Notes: generated from the letters alone by a model not told the origin. Shown: positions 9,337 to 18,873, numbered from the stretch's first letter. The stretch: DNA of 64,000 nucleotides from Acidobacteriota bacterium (GCA_027307335.1 DAHUXD010000051.1:56884-120883); one strand, 5' to 3'. Made by a program: numbers and translations.

Positions 9337-11883
9337 TCAGCGCCGGCGCCCGCCTCCGCCGCCGCTCGGCCGCGACGTCGACCCCGACCGGGAGCCGGTG
9401 TTCCAGTTCGACGGCGTGCGCGACGCCCCGCCGTTCTGCTGGAAGCTGTTGTAGCGCTGTTCGCCAGTCTGGCGCGCCTGGCTCTCCTTGTTCAGCTGCT
9501 GGGTCTGCGAGCTGCCCTGCAGCGTGTTCTCCCAGCCGTTCGAGGTCTTCTGCTGCCAGCCATTGCCGGTGTTCTTGTAAACGTTGCCGTCGTGCGTCGC
9601 GTAGTAGTCGCCGCTCGAGGTCTTGCCGACGGCCGTGTCGCCGGCCCGCACGGCGCCGCCGCCGTTCGAAGTCGTGACGCCGCCGACTTTCGTCGTGTTG
9701 CCCGTGTTCGGGTTGTAGACCTTCGCCTGGCCGCCCGAGATCGAGTTCCCCGTGTACGCGTTGCCGACGGTCCCGCCGCGCGCCGCGACCGTCGTGCCGG
9801 TCTTGGTGTTCGTCGCGACCCCCCGCGCGCCGGTGGCGTAGTTGCCGGTGTAGACGTTGGAAACGGAGCCGCGCTGGCCCGCGGCGAGGGTGCCCGTCTT
9901 CGAGTTGTACGCCGCGCCCTCCTTGCCGTACCACGAGTTGCCGGTCCACGCGTTGTAGCCGCCGCCCGAGCGCGAGACGCCGGAGGTCGAGCCCCACTGG
10001 TGGTACACGTTGCCGGTGGTCCACCGCGCGTAGCCCGGTCCCCAGACGGCCGCGCCGCCGTAAGGACCGCGGGCGGCGCCGTACCAGCCGCCGTGCCATC
10101 CGCCGTACCAGCCGCCCCACGCGCAGCCCCAGCCCCAGCCGCCCCAGCCCCAGCCGACGGCGACCGTGACGTGGCCCCAGCCCCACGCGCAGCCGTAGCC
10201 GAAGCCGTAGGCCCAGCCGGTCCACGGCGAGTAGGCGATGGCGACCCCGAACCCGTAGGTGACCGGCGGGCCGTACCAGACCGTGCCGATCCACGGCGTG
10301 TAGTAGTAGCCGGTGCCGTAGACGACGACGCCGTTGGTGATGATGGCGCCCTGGTATCCGGGCGTGTAGCCGACGTACACGACGGTTGGCGTCGCGTCGT
10401 AGATCTTCACGTAGGTCACGTTGTAGACGGGCGACGACGGCGGGATCGAGTAGATCACCGCCGGCACCGACGTCGCGACCGTCCAGGGGCCCGTCGTCGA
10501 GGCGCCGACGAACCAGATGCCGTTCTGGCAGAGGTAGTACGCGCTCGGCGTCACCATGATGATCGGCGAGGACGCGTTGACGACGTACTGCAGCTGCGTG
10601 CTCTCGATCGGCTTCATCTGCGGGGCGCCGTCGATCTTCACCGGCTGCGGCTTCGTCTCCGAGACCTTGACCGCCGCCGTCTGCGGAATCGAATTCGCGA
10701 CCACCGCCTCCTGCGCCTGCTGCGTGCCGGGCACCGAGGCCTTGACGTTTTCCACCGGACTGTCGTCCGGGATCGAGGCGAAGTCCTTCGGCAGCGCGTC
10801 GAACGCCACGTAGCTCCACGGTCCCTCGGGGCCCGGGGCGCTGAACCAGCGGCCCGACAGGTTGACGTACGTCTTCTGGTCGGCGATCGACTTGAAGACG
10901 CGGCCCGTGGTGTTCTTGACGTAGAGGAGCTGCGTGCCGTCGATCGGAACGTAGTCGGGCTGTCCGTCCGTGACGATGAGCTCGGTCGGCGACGTCGCGA
11001 CGTGGACGACCGGCACGACCCTCTTCAGCGTCGGCTGCTCGGTGTTCTTCGCGTCGGGGTCGTCGGGGACGCCGCCCGTCAGCGGGTCGCCGGACTTGGC
11101 GTCGAGGATCTGCTTGTAGGCCTCGGAGAGCGAGGCGGGCGGGTTCGCCGCCACGGTCCACGGGCCCTCGAGTTTCTTCGTCTCGAGCCATCCGTCGAAG
11201 ACATGAAGGTACATGTTGCCCGCGGCGTCCTTGAGGAGGATCGGGCTCGTGTTGATGACCCTCTCGACGCCGGTCTTCTCCTGGGGCTTCCAGACGGGCT
11301 CGCCATCGATGAGGACCAGGATTGCGGGCACGCTCGAGAAGAGGATCCTCGGCGGATCGTTCTTCAGCGGCTGCGACTCGCCCTTCTTCGTCTGTTGGAG
11401 GACCGCGAGGGCCGCCTCCACCCGGTCGAGGGAGATCGTCACGCCGTTCTTCTTCGCCATCGCCGCCTGGAAATGGGCCCGATACGTGTCGTTGGCGGCG
11501 GCGGCCGAAGGGAAGTTCGCTTTCGTCACCTCGATACCCGTCAGCGTGACCATGCGCGTCGTCTTGTCGACGTCGGTCTTGGCGCGACAGAAGATGACGC
11601 CAAAGATCGGCTCCTTCGCGCCGGGCGCCTTCACCGAGACGGCCGCGTGCCACTCGATCGAGCGGCCGTCCCAGGCGTCGAGCTGCGGGGCGTAGAGGCT
11701 CACGGTCGAGCCGTCCGCCGCCGTCATCTGGCGCGGCCAGCGATCCTGCGGCGCGCTCGACGACGTCGAGGTCTTCGAGGCGGGAGCGGCCTTCGGAGGC
11801 GCGGACTGCGCCAGGAGATCGATCGGCGCCGCGAGGGCGAGCGCGAGAACGATCGCGAGGGCGCGAGGCAGTCGGGTTCTCAT
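9337..11883 (-). CDS. Large exported repeat protein (WF/GPW repeats, then Gly/Tyr/Trp-rich region, then YTGN repeats); paralog of 39220..41823
   Basis: Signal peptide MRTRLPRALAIVLALALAAPIDLLAQ; repeated GRWFSAPGPEGPWSYVA / GIWFVGASTTGPWTVAT; C-terminal repeats NVYTGNYATGARG / NAYTGNSISGG. Confidence 0.75.
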   Translation of the reverse strand: MRTRLPRALAIVLALALAAPIDLLAQSAPPKAAPASKTSTSSSAPQDRWPRQMTAADGSTVSLYAPQLDAWDGRSIEWHAAVSVKAPGAKEPIFGVIFCRAKTDVDKTTRMVTLTGIEVTKANFPSAAAANDTYRAHFQAAMAKKNGVTISLDRVEAALAVLQQTKKGESQPLKNDPPRILFSSVPAILVLIDGEPVWKPQEKTGVERVINTSPILLKDAAGNMYLHVFDGWLETKKLEGPWTVAANPPASLSEAYKQILDAKSGDPLTGGVPDDPDAKNTEQPTLKRVVPVVHVATSPTELIVTDGQPDYVPIDGTQLLYVKNTTGRVFKSIADQKTYVNLSGRWFSAPGPEGPWSYVAFDALPKDFASIPDDSPVENVKASVPGTQQAQEAVVANSIPQTAAVKVSETKPQPVKIDGAPQMKPIESTQLQYVVNASSPIIMVTPSAYYLCQNGIWFVGASTTGPWTVATSVPAVIYSIPPSSPVYNVTYVKIYDATPTVVYVGYTPGYQGAIITNGVVVYGTGYYYTPWIGTVWYGPPVTYGFGVAIAYSPWTGWAYGFGYGCAWGWGHVTVAVGWGWGGWGWGCAWGGWYGGWHGGWYGAARGPYGGAAVWGPGYARWTTGNVYHQWGSTSGVSRSGGGYNAWTGNSWYGKEGAAYNSKTGTLAAGQRGSVSNVYTGNYATGARGVATNTKTGTTVAARGGTVGNAYTGNSISGGQAKVYNPNTGNTTKVGGVTTSNGGGAVRAGDTAVGKTSSGDYYATHDGNVYKNTGNGWQQKTSNGWENTLQGSSQTQQLNKESQARQTGEQRYNSFQQNGGASRTPSNWNTGSRSGSTSRPSGGGGGRRR

Positions 11884-11957
11884 CGAGAGGGTCTCCTCGG
11901 AATCGGCGAAGCATACAATGGCGATGCTCGCCATCGACATCGCGAGAGGAGTCCGGA

Positions 11958-12590
11958 ATGAGGGGTCGAATCGCCGCGGTGGCGCTCGGTGCGCTGTGGA
12001 GCGCAGCGGCGGCGGCGCAGAACATCCCCGGCACGTGGGAGCTGACGGGAATCGGCGGCGGCTCCTTCAGCCACACGATCTTCGACCTGCCGCAGGCGGA
12101 CGTGAGCACCGCGACGACGTACGAGTACGGCGCCCGCCTGGGCTACAACCTGACGTGGGGCGTCGAGCTCGAGGCGGCGTGGACGTACGCGAAGCCCGAT
12201 CTCACGGCGAGTCCCACGCTGCCCGACGGCCCCTCGGGGACGGTCGGGGCCGTGAAGACGAACACCTACGAGCTCGACGGCCTGTTCCTGCTCGGCGATT
12301 CTCGGGCGTCCTTCTACGTCGTGATCGGCGCGGGCGCGACCACGTTTCAGCCCGTCATCTCCGGCGTCGCCGCGACCACGACGGCGGAGTTCTCGACGAG
12401 CGCCGGCATCGGCGGGAAGTTCTGGTTCAGCCGGAACTTCGGCGCGCGCATCGAGGGGCGCTGGCACTTCGTCACCACGAGCAACACGGACGCGGGCTTC
12501 TGGTGCAGCTCGGCCGGCGTCTGCTACGTCTGGGCGAGCAACTTCTACAACTATCCGGACGCGAGCGCGGGGCTGACGCTGCGGTTCTAG
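11958..12590 (+). CDS. Outer-membrane beta-barrel protein
   Basis: Signal peptide, alternating amphipathic strands and terminal Phe (ASAGLTLRF). Confidence 0.7.
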   Translation: MRGRIAAVALGALWSAAAAAQNIPGTWELTGIGGGSFSHTIFDLPQADVSTATTYEYGARLGYNLTWGVELEAAWTYAKPDLTASPTLPDGPSGTVGAVKTNTYELDGLFLLGDSRASFYVVIGAGATTFQPVISGVAATTTAEFSTSAGIGGKFWFSRNFGARIEGRWHFVTTSNTDAGFWCSSAGVCYVWASNFYNYPDASAGLTLRF

Positions 12591-12622
12591 AGGGGAGGGG
12601 GCTCCGAACTCCCCTCACCCCT

Positions 12623-12649
12623 ACCCCCTCTCCCGGAGGGAGAGGGGGT
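12623..12649 (+). terminator. Perfect 12-bp hairpin with 3-nt loop, terminator-like, in a convergent gap
   Basis: ACCCCCTCTCCC-GGA-GGGAGAGGGGGT followed by CTGTTCTTTGT. Confidence 0.6.
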
Positions 12650-12664
12650 CTGTTCTTTGTAGGG

Positions 12665-13219
12665 TCAGCCGCGCCGCAGCGACCAGCCCAGCATGAAGAG
12701 GGCGGCCGCGGCGATCCAGCTGCCGGCGACGCGCACCGCGATGCGCGCCCCCTGCGCGCGCACCGACGCGGCGAGCGCCGCGAAGATCGCGACGACCGCG
12801 AACGCCGCGCACGCGATCCCGACGGCGTTGCCGAAGAGCCCGGCGCGGGCGCGCGCGAGCTCGATGCCGTTCCAGGCGCCGTTCCAGAGGCCGAGCGCCG
12901 CCGCGAGCGAGGCGACGGCGGGCAGAGGCAGAGGACGGTCCGCCGCGACGAGGGCGCCGAGAAGAATCGTCAGGACCGCCGACAGGATCGGCCATGCGGG
13001 ATGCGGATGGAACAGTCGGCCCGCGATCGTGCCGAGGAGCCAGGCCGCGGGGAGCGCGAAGAGCGCCGCGCGGCCGAACCGCGGACCACGAAGACCCGAG
13101 TAGAGCGACAGCGCGAGCACGGGCAGAAGGTCCTCGGGCGTCACGAACAGGTGCGCGAGCCCGTCGTAAAAGGGCCCGAGCCCTGTGTTCATGAGGTGGA
13201 GGAGGAAGGGGGGCAGCAT
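12665..13219 (-). CDS. Membrane protein, HupE/UreJ-like
   Basis: 184 aa, GLGPFYDGLAHLFVTPEDLLPVLALSLYSG; multi-TM; head-to-tail with two HupE/UreJ genes. Confidence 0.65.
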   Translation of the reverse strand: MLPPFLLHLMNTGLGPFYDGLAHLFVTPEDLLPVLALSLYSGLRGPRFGRAALFALPAAWLLGTIAGRLFHPHPAWPILSAVLTILLGALVAADRPLPLPAVASLAAALGLWNGAWNGIELARARAGLFGNAVGIACAAFAVVAIFAALAASVRAQGARIAVRVAGSWIAAAALFMLGWSLRRG

Positions 13220-13813
13220 CTACGTCAGCGCCTTCCACAGAAACGCCATCCCGGCGAGCGCGACGGCAGCGCCGGCGCAGCGCAGCGCCGTGCGGCCGGC
13301 CGGCCAGCGGTGCACGAGGCCGATCCCGATCCCGGTCGCATGGAGGAGTCCCGTCGCGATCACGAAGCCGATCGAGTAGAGGAGCCCGTTCGCTCCGGCC
13401 GGCAGCTCGGTGCCGTGCGCATGACCGTGGAAGATCGCGAAGAAGCCGACGAGCACCGCCGCGATCCCGAGCTTCGGCCGCGCCTCGAAGAGCACCGCGG
13501 CGCCGAGGCCGATCGCGGAGAGCGCGATGCCGACCTCGATGCCGGGGATCTTCACGCCGACGAGGCCGAGCGTGCCGCCGAACGCCATGACCATCGGGAA
13601 CGTGACCGGCAGGAGCCAGACCGCCGGCGGCCCGAGCTGGGCGCCCCAGAGCCCGACGGCGATCATGGCGAGCACGTGATCGAGGCCGGAGATGGGATGC
13701 GCGAGCCCCGCGACGAACCCGGCGCCCTCGCCGCCGCGGGTGTGCGCGAGCGCCGCCGCCGACCACAGAAACAGCGGCAGCGAGGCCGGCCACGCCCGGC
13801 GCGGCGCTTTCAT
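13220..13813 (-). CDS. HupE/UreJ family protein
   Basis: AHTRGGEGAGFVAGLAHPISGLDHVLAMIAVGLWGAQLG and FHGHAHGTELP are HupE/UreJ signatures. Confidence 0.9.
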   Translation of the reverse strand: MKAPRRAWPASLPLFLWSAAALAHTRGGEGAGFVAGLAHPISGLDHVLAMIAVGLWGAQLGPPAVWLLPVTFPMVMAFGGTLGLVGVKIPGIEVGIALSAIGLGAAVLFEARPKLGIAAVLVGFFAIFHGHAHGTELPAGANGLLYSIGFVIATGLLHATGIGIGLVHRWPAGRTALRCAGAAVALAGMAFLWKALT

Positions 13814-14814
13814 GCCGGGATCCATCCGAACAGAATCGCGGTCCTCTGAATGAACCAGAACGCCCCCAGCGTCCCGACGGCGTAGCCCGGAAGCGCCGCC
13901 GCCCAGCGCGGCCAGCGGACCTCGAGGATCCGGAACGAGCGCTCGAGAAGCAGGACGAACAGCACGAAGGCGACCTGCCCGATCTCGACGCCGACGTTGA
14001 AGCCGAGGAGCGCGAGCGGGAGGTCCGCCTTCGGCAGCCCCGCGCTCGTCAGGGCCGACGCGAAGCCGAACCCGTGGATGAGGCCGAACGCGAACGCCAC
14101 GACCCACGGGTGCTCGATCGTGAAGCTCGTCTCGCCGCGCCACGAGCGCACGATTTCCGGGCCGAGGAAGAAGATCGAGAGGGCGATCGCGGCGTTCAGG
14201 GGCAGGATCGGGGCCTCGGCCCAGCCGAACGTCGCGATCGCGAGCGTGATCGAGTGCGCCACGGTGAACGCCGTGATCGTCTTCACGAGCGTCCAGCGGT
14301 CCTTGACGATGAGCAGCAGGCCCAGCACGAACAGCAGGTGGTCCGCGCCGAACGCGATGTGCCGGATCCCGTGGACGACGTAGGTGCCGACGACGGCGAG
14401 CCGGCCGGGGGGCGCGGCGATCTCTATCCACGGCTGCGAGGGGCGCACGATCGTCGTCCACTTCCGGCCGTCCCGGAGCTCGACGCGGACGAGAACGTCG
14501 GTGATGGTCAGCTGAAGTCCGGGGAACTCGATGCGCTGGCCGGCGAGGCCGTTCGGCCCCGCGTCGACCGAGCGGCGCTCGAGGAGCGAGTCGGTGAGCT
14601 GCTGGACCGTCGGCTCCTTCACGTTCTTCGCGCTCGCGGGCATCTGGAGGAGCACGGGCAGCCGCATCCCGGACAGGACCGGCGTGCGCCACAGGACGTC
14701 GTACCGGCCGGGCGCCGTCTCCTTCACCTCGAGGTACGCCGGCCGCGCTTCGTGCGCGAGCGCGCGCGCGGCGAGTGCCGTGAGGCACACGGTCAGCCAG
14801 ACTCGACGGCACAA
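13810..14814 (-). CDS. HupE/UreJ family protein with N-terminal periplasmic domain
   Basis: GIRHIAFGADHLLFVLGLLL..., FTVAHSITLA, GLIHGFGFAS; ATGA overlap with the next gene. Confidence 0.85.
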   Translation of the reverse strand: MCRRVWLTVCLTALAARALAHEARPAYLEVKETAPGRYDVLWRTPVLSGMRLPVLLQMPASAKNVKEPTVQQLTDSLLERRSVDAGPNGLAGQRIEFPGLQLTITDVLVRVELRDGRKWTTIVRPSQPWIEIAAPPGRLAVVGTYVVHGIRHIAFGADHLLFVLGLLLIVKDRWTLVKTITAFTVAHSITLAIATFGWAEAPILPLNAAIALSIFFLGPEIVRSWRGETSFTIEHPWVVAFAFGLIHGFGFASALTSAGLPKADLPLALLGFNVGVEIGQVAFVLFVLLLERSFRILEVRWPRWAAALPGYAVGTLGAFWFIQRTAILFGWIPA

Positions 14815-14872
14815 GGTGGCTCGGTTATATCAGGGGCGGCGCGGAACCCGGCGCGGAAGGCCCGGACGAAAA

Positions 14873-14900
14873 AGGGGTGTCGCCGCGCGGCGACACCCCT
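14873..14900 (-). terminator. Intrinsic terminator of the minus-strand gene 14926..15375
   Basis: Perfect 28-nt palindrome AGGGGTGTCGCCGC/GCGGCGACACCCCT, followed on the minus strand by TTTTCG. Confidence 0.7.
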
Positions 14901-14925
14901 CACCGGAACTCGTTGGAGTCGGAGT

Positions 14926-15375
14926 CTACTGCGAGGGCTCGACGGTCAGCTTCAGGCCCGATGCCGCGATCTTGATGTTGGCGCCCTTGGTCTCGCTCTT
15001 CAGATTGATCACGACGCCCTTGTCGTTGCGCAGAGACGAGTAGCCCATGCCCTTCCCCGCGGTGCCCTCGGCTCCCGCGGCGGCGTAGACGCCGTTCAAA
15101 TCCTCGACGTTCTTGAGGTTGTAGACCGAGCCCGACGCTTCCGCCTTCGTGATGCCGACCTCCGCCACCGACAATCCGTCCACCTTCACGTGGTACGTCT
15201 TGCCCTGGTAGGAGATCTCGCCGCGGCCCCAGTTCCAGCCGATGCCGACGGCGACCGATCCCTCCGTCAAGCGGATCGTGGCGTCGGGCATCTTGTCGTC
15301 CGCGATCGCCGGAGCCCCCATCGAGAAGATCAACGTGGCGAGAATGGCGAGACCGAGAGTCCATCGTCGTTGCAT
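14926..15375 (-). CDS. Small exported protein of unknown function
   Basis: Start ATG 15375 with GGAGGACTT upstream; signal peptide ...FSMGAPAIADD; GVGIGWNWGRGEISYQGKTYHVKVDGLSVAEVGI. Confidence 0.75.
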   Translation of the reverse strand: MQRRWTLGLAILATLIFSMGAPAIADDKMPDATIRLTEGSVAVGIGWNWGRGEISYQGKTYHVKVDGLSVAEVGITKAEASGSVYNLKNVEDLNGVYAAAGAEGTAGKGMGYSSLRNDKGVVINLKSETKGANIKIAASGLKLTVEPSQ

Positions 15376-15450
15376 AAGTCCTCCTTTATCGCTGGGGAGG
15401 AGCGATGCAAGCGCCGCGCCACCGGCACGCAAGGCCCTGGCCTTCAGAAC

Positions 15451-17364
15451 TTAGCGCGCCGCCGGGGGCGAGTACCAGATCGGCGACGTGTACGCGCGCT
15501 CCGTGGTCGTCATCGGGACCTTCGCGTCCATCGTGATGCCGAACCGCTTCGCGTCGTACGCCGTCCAGCGCGGCGTCGGGATCTCGATGACGCGCGCGTA
15601 GTAGAAGGCCCGCTGCTTCGGATCGAACGCGGGGTCCCTCCACGCCGCCAGGAGCTCGACGGCGCCGATCGTGTTCGTCCAGGTGGCGTTCGCGACGTCC
15701 ACGGTCGAGCCGACGAGCGGGACGTTCCCCGTCCTCGGATCGGGCTTCCGGTCGCCGGACCAGGCGACGTCGTAGACCTTCTCGTGCGTCTCGCCCTTCG
15801 CGTCGACCCAGCCCTTGACGATCTGGATGCGGTCGAGGTTGCCGCCGATCGGGTCCTTCATGGCGCCCACGAGGAAGGTCGGCGCCTTCCCGGCCGGAGC
15901 CGCGCCGAGATCGCCGCCCATCGGGACTCCCTTCCGGTAACCGGCGGCCGCGGGCGTGCGGGAGCTCGCGTCCTTCTCGTCGAAGTCCCATCCGCCGAAG
16001 AAGCGCACGGTCATCCGCGACCCCGTCGTCGCGTAGACCTCCTTGCGCTCCATCGCGTCGAAGATCGCCTCGCGCGTGTTCTCCTTCGCCCACACGGCCG
16101 CGTAGCCCGAGGCCACGAGCTCCCACCCGAAGACGTTCAGCTTCGGATCGGGCTTGTAGTCGATGGCGAGGTGGTCCCACCGGTGGGCGGACGGCTCGTA
16201 CTGCGGCATCTTGCCGAAGTAGTTGTCCTCCTCGACGGCCGAGACCCCGACGTGCGAATCCGTCGAGCCGATCATGCCGAAGCGGAAGGGGTTGGCGCCG
16301 AGCTTCTGCTCGAAGGCGAGGCCGCGCTCGAGCGCCGAGCGCGCGTACTCGTAGGGGAACATCGCCGGCTTCTGCGCCTCGGTGCCCATGAGGTTCAGCT
16401 TGTCCCAGCGCTCGTAATTCGCGAACTCGTCGTTCGGGGAGAGGAGCGGATGGGTCTCGCCGTCGCCCTTCTGCTGCGTGACCTCGTAGAGCGGCTCGCG
16501 CTGCGAGCGGGTCGCCGCGTAGTCGTGCGTCAGGGCCTTTCCCACGAAGTCGACGTCGGAGAACATGAGGCCGCCGGAGATGTTCCCGTTGTGGGGGATC
16601 GCGAGCACGCGGCCGCCCGTGGCCTTCTCGTAGGCGGACATCGCGCCCCACAGGTCCTCGGGGTTGGGGCTGTCGTACTGGGAGTAGGGCTGGGTGCGGT
16701 TCGCCTTCTCCGCGCCGTCGCGGAAGACCACGACGCGGTGGAGGTTGTTGCCATTCGGCGCCGACGTCCATTCGTAGCCGATGAAGGCCGTGAAGCGGCC
16801 GGGCTCGTTGTGCCGCTCCGCGGAGGCGTTGTTCGCGCGCCAGGCCGAGGAGACGATCGCCGCGGTGTCGATCGGCGGCTTGCGCTCGGTCGTGGCGAAG
16901 AGGATCTCCCACATCGCCTTCACGGCGTCCTCGCCGCCCTTCCGGATCAGGTCGTGCCAGCGGCGGCCCTTCTCGGTCGCGAGGATCGTCGAGTCGCCGC
17001 CGATCAGCTGCGGCATGAGGCCGTACATCTCCGAGTGGTCGGACACGACGAGGAAGTCGAGCGGCCGCGAGAGCTTCACGCGCTGGCCGGTGGAGGTCGT
17101 GACCTCCTCGCCTTTCGCGAAGCGGTACGCCTCGTCGGGACCGAGACGGCAGCCGGTCGCGCCGGCATCCACGGACACGGCGGTGTGGAGGTGCGTGTCG
17201 CCCCAGAAGACGCGCGTCGGGTAGTCGCGCCCCGCGTACGGCGAGTAGTGGCCGTTCCCGAGCGCGCGGCCGACGTCCTGCGCGTCGGGCTTCTCTTCCT
17301 GCGCGAGGACGGTGGCTCCGGCGAGCAGCAGCGCCAGCCCGGCGAACGAGACGTTTCGTTTCAT
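15451..17364 (-). CDS. DUF3604 (PHP-like) exported protein 1
   Basis: Signal peptide; FWGDTHLHTAVSVDAG and LDFLVVSDHSEMYG; ends TSPIWYSPPAAR. Confidence 0.9.
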   Translation of the reverse strand: MKRNVSFAGLALLLAGATVLAQEEKPDAQDVGRALGNGHYSPYAGRDYPTRVFWGDTHLHTAVSVDAGATGCRLGPDEAYRFAKGEEVTTSTGQRVKLSRPLDFLVVSDHSEMYGLMPQLIGGDSTILATEKGRRWHDLIRKGGEDAVKAMWEILFATTERKPPIDTAAIVSSAWRANNASAERHNEPGRFTAFIGYEWTSAPNGNNLHRVVVFRDGAEKANRTQPYSQYDSPNPEDLWGAMSAYEKATGGRVLAIPHNGNISGGLMFSDVDFVGKALTHDYAATRSQREPLYEVTQQKGDGETHPLLSPNDEFANYERWDKLNLMGTEAQKPAMFPYEYARSALERGLAFEQKLGANPFRFGMIGSTDSHVGVSAVEEDNYFGKMPQYEPSAHRWDHLAIDYKPDPKLNVFGWELVASGYAAVWAKENTREAIFDAMERKEVYATTGSRMTVRFFGGWDFDEKDASSRTPAAAGYRKGVPMGGDLGAAPAGKAPTFLVGAMKDPIGGNLDRIQIVKGWVDAKGETHEKVYDVAWSGDRKPDPRTGNVPLVGSTVDVANATWTNTIGAVELLAAWRDPAFDPKQRAFYYARVIEIPTPRWTAYDAKRFGITMDAKVPMTTTERAYTSPIWYSPPAAR

Positions 17365-17383
17365 CGCGGTTCTCTTCTCCTCT

Positions 17384-18316
17384 TCAGAAGGCGGGCTTCG
17401 GCGCCTCGGTGCCCGGAGGCGGCGGCGCCGGCAGGACGAGCTCGTACTTCGCGCGCATCTCTTTGTAGGCTTTGTCCCACGCCTCGGTCTTGCGCGTGGC
17501 GAGCCAGGCCGTCTTGACGTCGGGCTCGACCTCCTCGAAGGGCGCGGCGCGCTCCGGAATGAGCGTGTCCACGTAGACGAGGTGCCAGCCATAGCCCGAC
17601 TCGATCGGACCGGTCCACGCGCCCGGCTTCTGGACGAACAGCGTCTTCGCAAACGGCGGCCCGAAGTCCTTGGCGATCTGGTCGGGCGTGCGGTCGGCCA
17701 TGTAGTCCTGGAACATGAAGGGATCGCCGAGCGCGGCGGCGCCCTCCCAGCTCGCGGACTTGCCCTTCAACCTCGCGAGCGCGGCATTGGCGTCCGACCA
17801 GGCGTTCTTGCCCCGCTTGTCGGGCGAGAAGTAGAGGAGGCGGAAGGTGACGCGCGCCGGCTGCATGAACATCTTTTCGTTCTTCGCGAAGTAGGCCTTC
17901 AGCTCCTCCGTCGTCGGCTCGTGCGCGGCCGAGACGTCCTCCGCGAGGAACTCCATCTTCTGGGCCATGCGGCGCTTGACGATCGTGTCGTCCTTGTCGA
18001 GGCCCATCGCGAGCGCCTCGCGGTACAGGATTTCCTCCTTGATGCGGTTCTCGATCAACCCGAGCATCTCCTGTTCCGTCGGCGCCCGCTGCCACTGGGC
18101 GGCGAAGCCGATCTGGAGCTGGCGCAGATCGTCCAGCGTCATGACGATCTGACGGTTCGTCGGCGTCCGGTCCGTCGGCTTGACGAACCGGGAAACCGCG
18201 AACAGCGCGGCGCCGAGCAGCAGGAAGTGGACGAGCGGCTCGCGGAGTACCCGCCTCAGGAACGAGGCTCCGGTCGAGGTCTCATCGGCCGCCGCCGTCG
18301 ACGCACGGGCTTCCAT
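17384..18316 (-). CDS. Membrane-anchored parvulin-type peptidyl-prolyl cis-trans isomerase
   Basis: TM anchor VHFLLLGAALFAV; IENRIKEEILYREALAMGLDKDDTIVKRRMAQKMEFL; C-terminal rotamase-like GYGWHLVYV. Confidence 0.85.
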   Translation of the reverse strand: MEARASTAAADETSTGASFLRRVLREPLVHFLLLGAALFAVSRFVKPTDRTPTNRQIVMTLDDLRQLQIGFAAQWQRAPTEQEMLGLIENRIKEEILYREALAMGLDKDDTIVKRRMAQKMEFLAEDVSAAHEPTTEELKAYFAKNEKMFMQPARVTFRLLYFSPDKRGKNAWSDANAALARLKGKSASWEGAAALGDPFMFQDYMADRTPDQIAKDFGPPFAKTLFVQKPGAWTGPIESGYGWHLVYVDTLIPERAAPFEEVEPDVKTAWLATRKTEAWDKAYKEMRAKYELVLPAPPPPGTEAPKPAF

Positions 18317-18329
18317 GAAAGTGTTCCCG

Positions 18330-18857
18330 TCAGCCGCCGGCTCGGGCGGAGCGCTTTCCGAAGAAAATATGGGAGAGCTTTCGTTCCCCGAGCTCCTCAT
18401 CGAGCTTCCAGATGGCGAAGAAGGGAACGAGCGCCACGAAGAGGACCAGCGTGCGCGCGAGGATCTCCCAGATCCCCTCATTCGCGATGTCGGCGAGACT
18501 GACCGCGAAGCCTTTTCCGTGGAGCAGCCCCTCGATCAACTTTTCCAGAACGGAAAAGAGACCGATCAGCACTCCGTAGACCAGCGAATCACGCAGCACG
18601 GCAAAGACGAGGGCCTTTCCCGACTGGTGCTTCCCGAGTCCCATCGCCTTCCCGATCAGGATGACCTTGGCGATGATGACGGCTTCGATGACCGCGAAGC
18701 CGTAGTGGAACGAGCTGATACCGAACTCGCGCGAGATGAGGCGGCGATACGTCAGGAAGGCGCAGAAGAGAACGCCGAGGTAAATGGTGATGATCAGGAG
18801 GAGCCGAAGCTCTTCCTTCGCCTTCTCCTTCAGCTCGGCGTGTTTGCCCTCGGCCAT
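18330..18857 (-). CDS. Conserved membrane protein of unknown function
   Basis: 175 aa, several TM helices (LLLIITIYLGVLFCAFLTYRRLI...). Confidence 0.75.
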   Translation of the reverse strand: MAEGKHAELKEKAKEELRLLLIITIYLGVLFCAFLTYRRLISREFGISSFHYGFAVIEAVIIAKVILIGKAMGLGKHQSGKALVFAVLRDSLVYGVLIGLFSVLEKLIEGLLHGKGFAVSLADIANEGIWEILARTLVLFVALVPFFAIWKLDEELGERKLSHIFFGKRSARAGG

Positions 18858-18873
18858 GCCCGGCTCTCGCTCT

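Noticed and set aside
4871-9454. Very long ORFs antisense or in alternate frames to the RND operon (1527 aa +, 1453 aa -)
   Set aside because: Arg/Asp/Glu-rich composition typical of high-GC shadow frames. The RND and MFP proteins on the minus strand are clearly real.
9640-10030. CRISPR-like or DNA tandem repeats in the YTGN region
   Set aside because: Repeats are degenerate at DNA level, in frame and without spacer structure; they are protein-coding repeats.
10080-10260. Possible RNA gene in the low-complexity GC-rich CCCCAGCC repeats
   Set aside because: Explained by the coding of GWGWGGW segments on the minus strand.
12600-12660. CRISPR or transposon end
   Set aside because: A single hairpin with no direct repeats, target-site duplication or transposase; terminator/REP-like is more likely.
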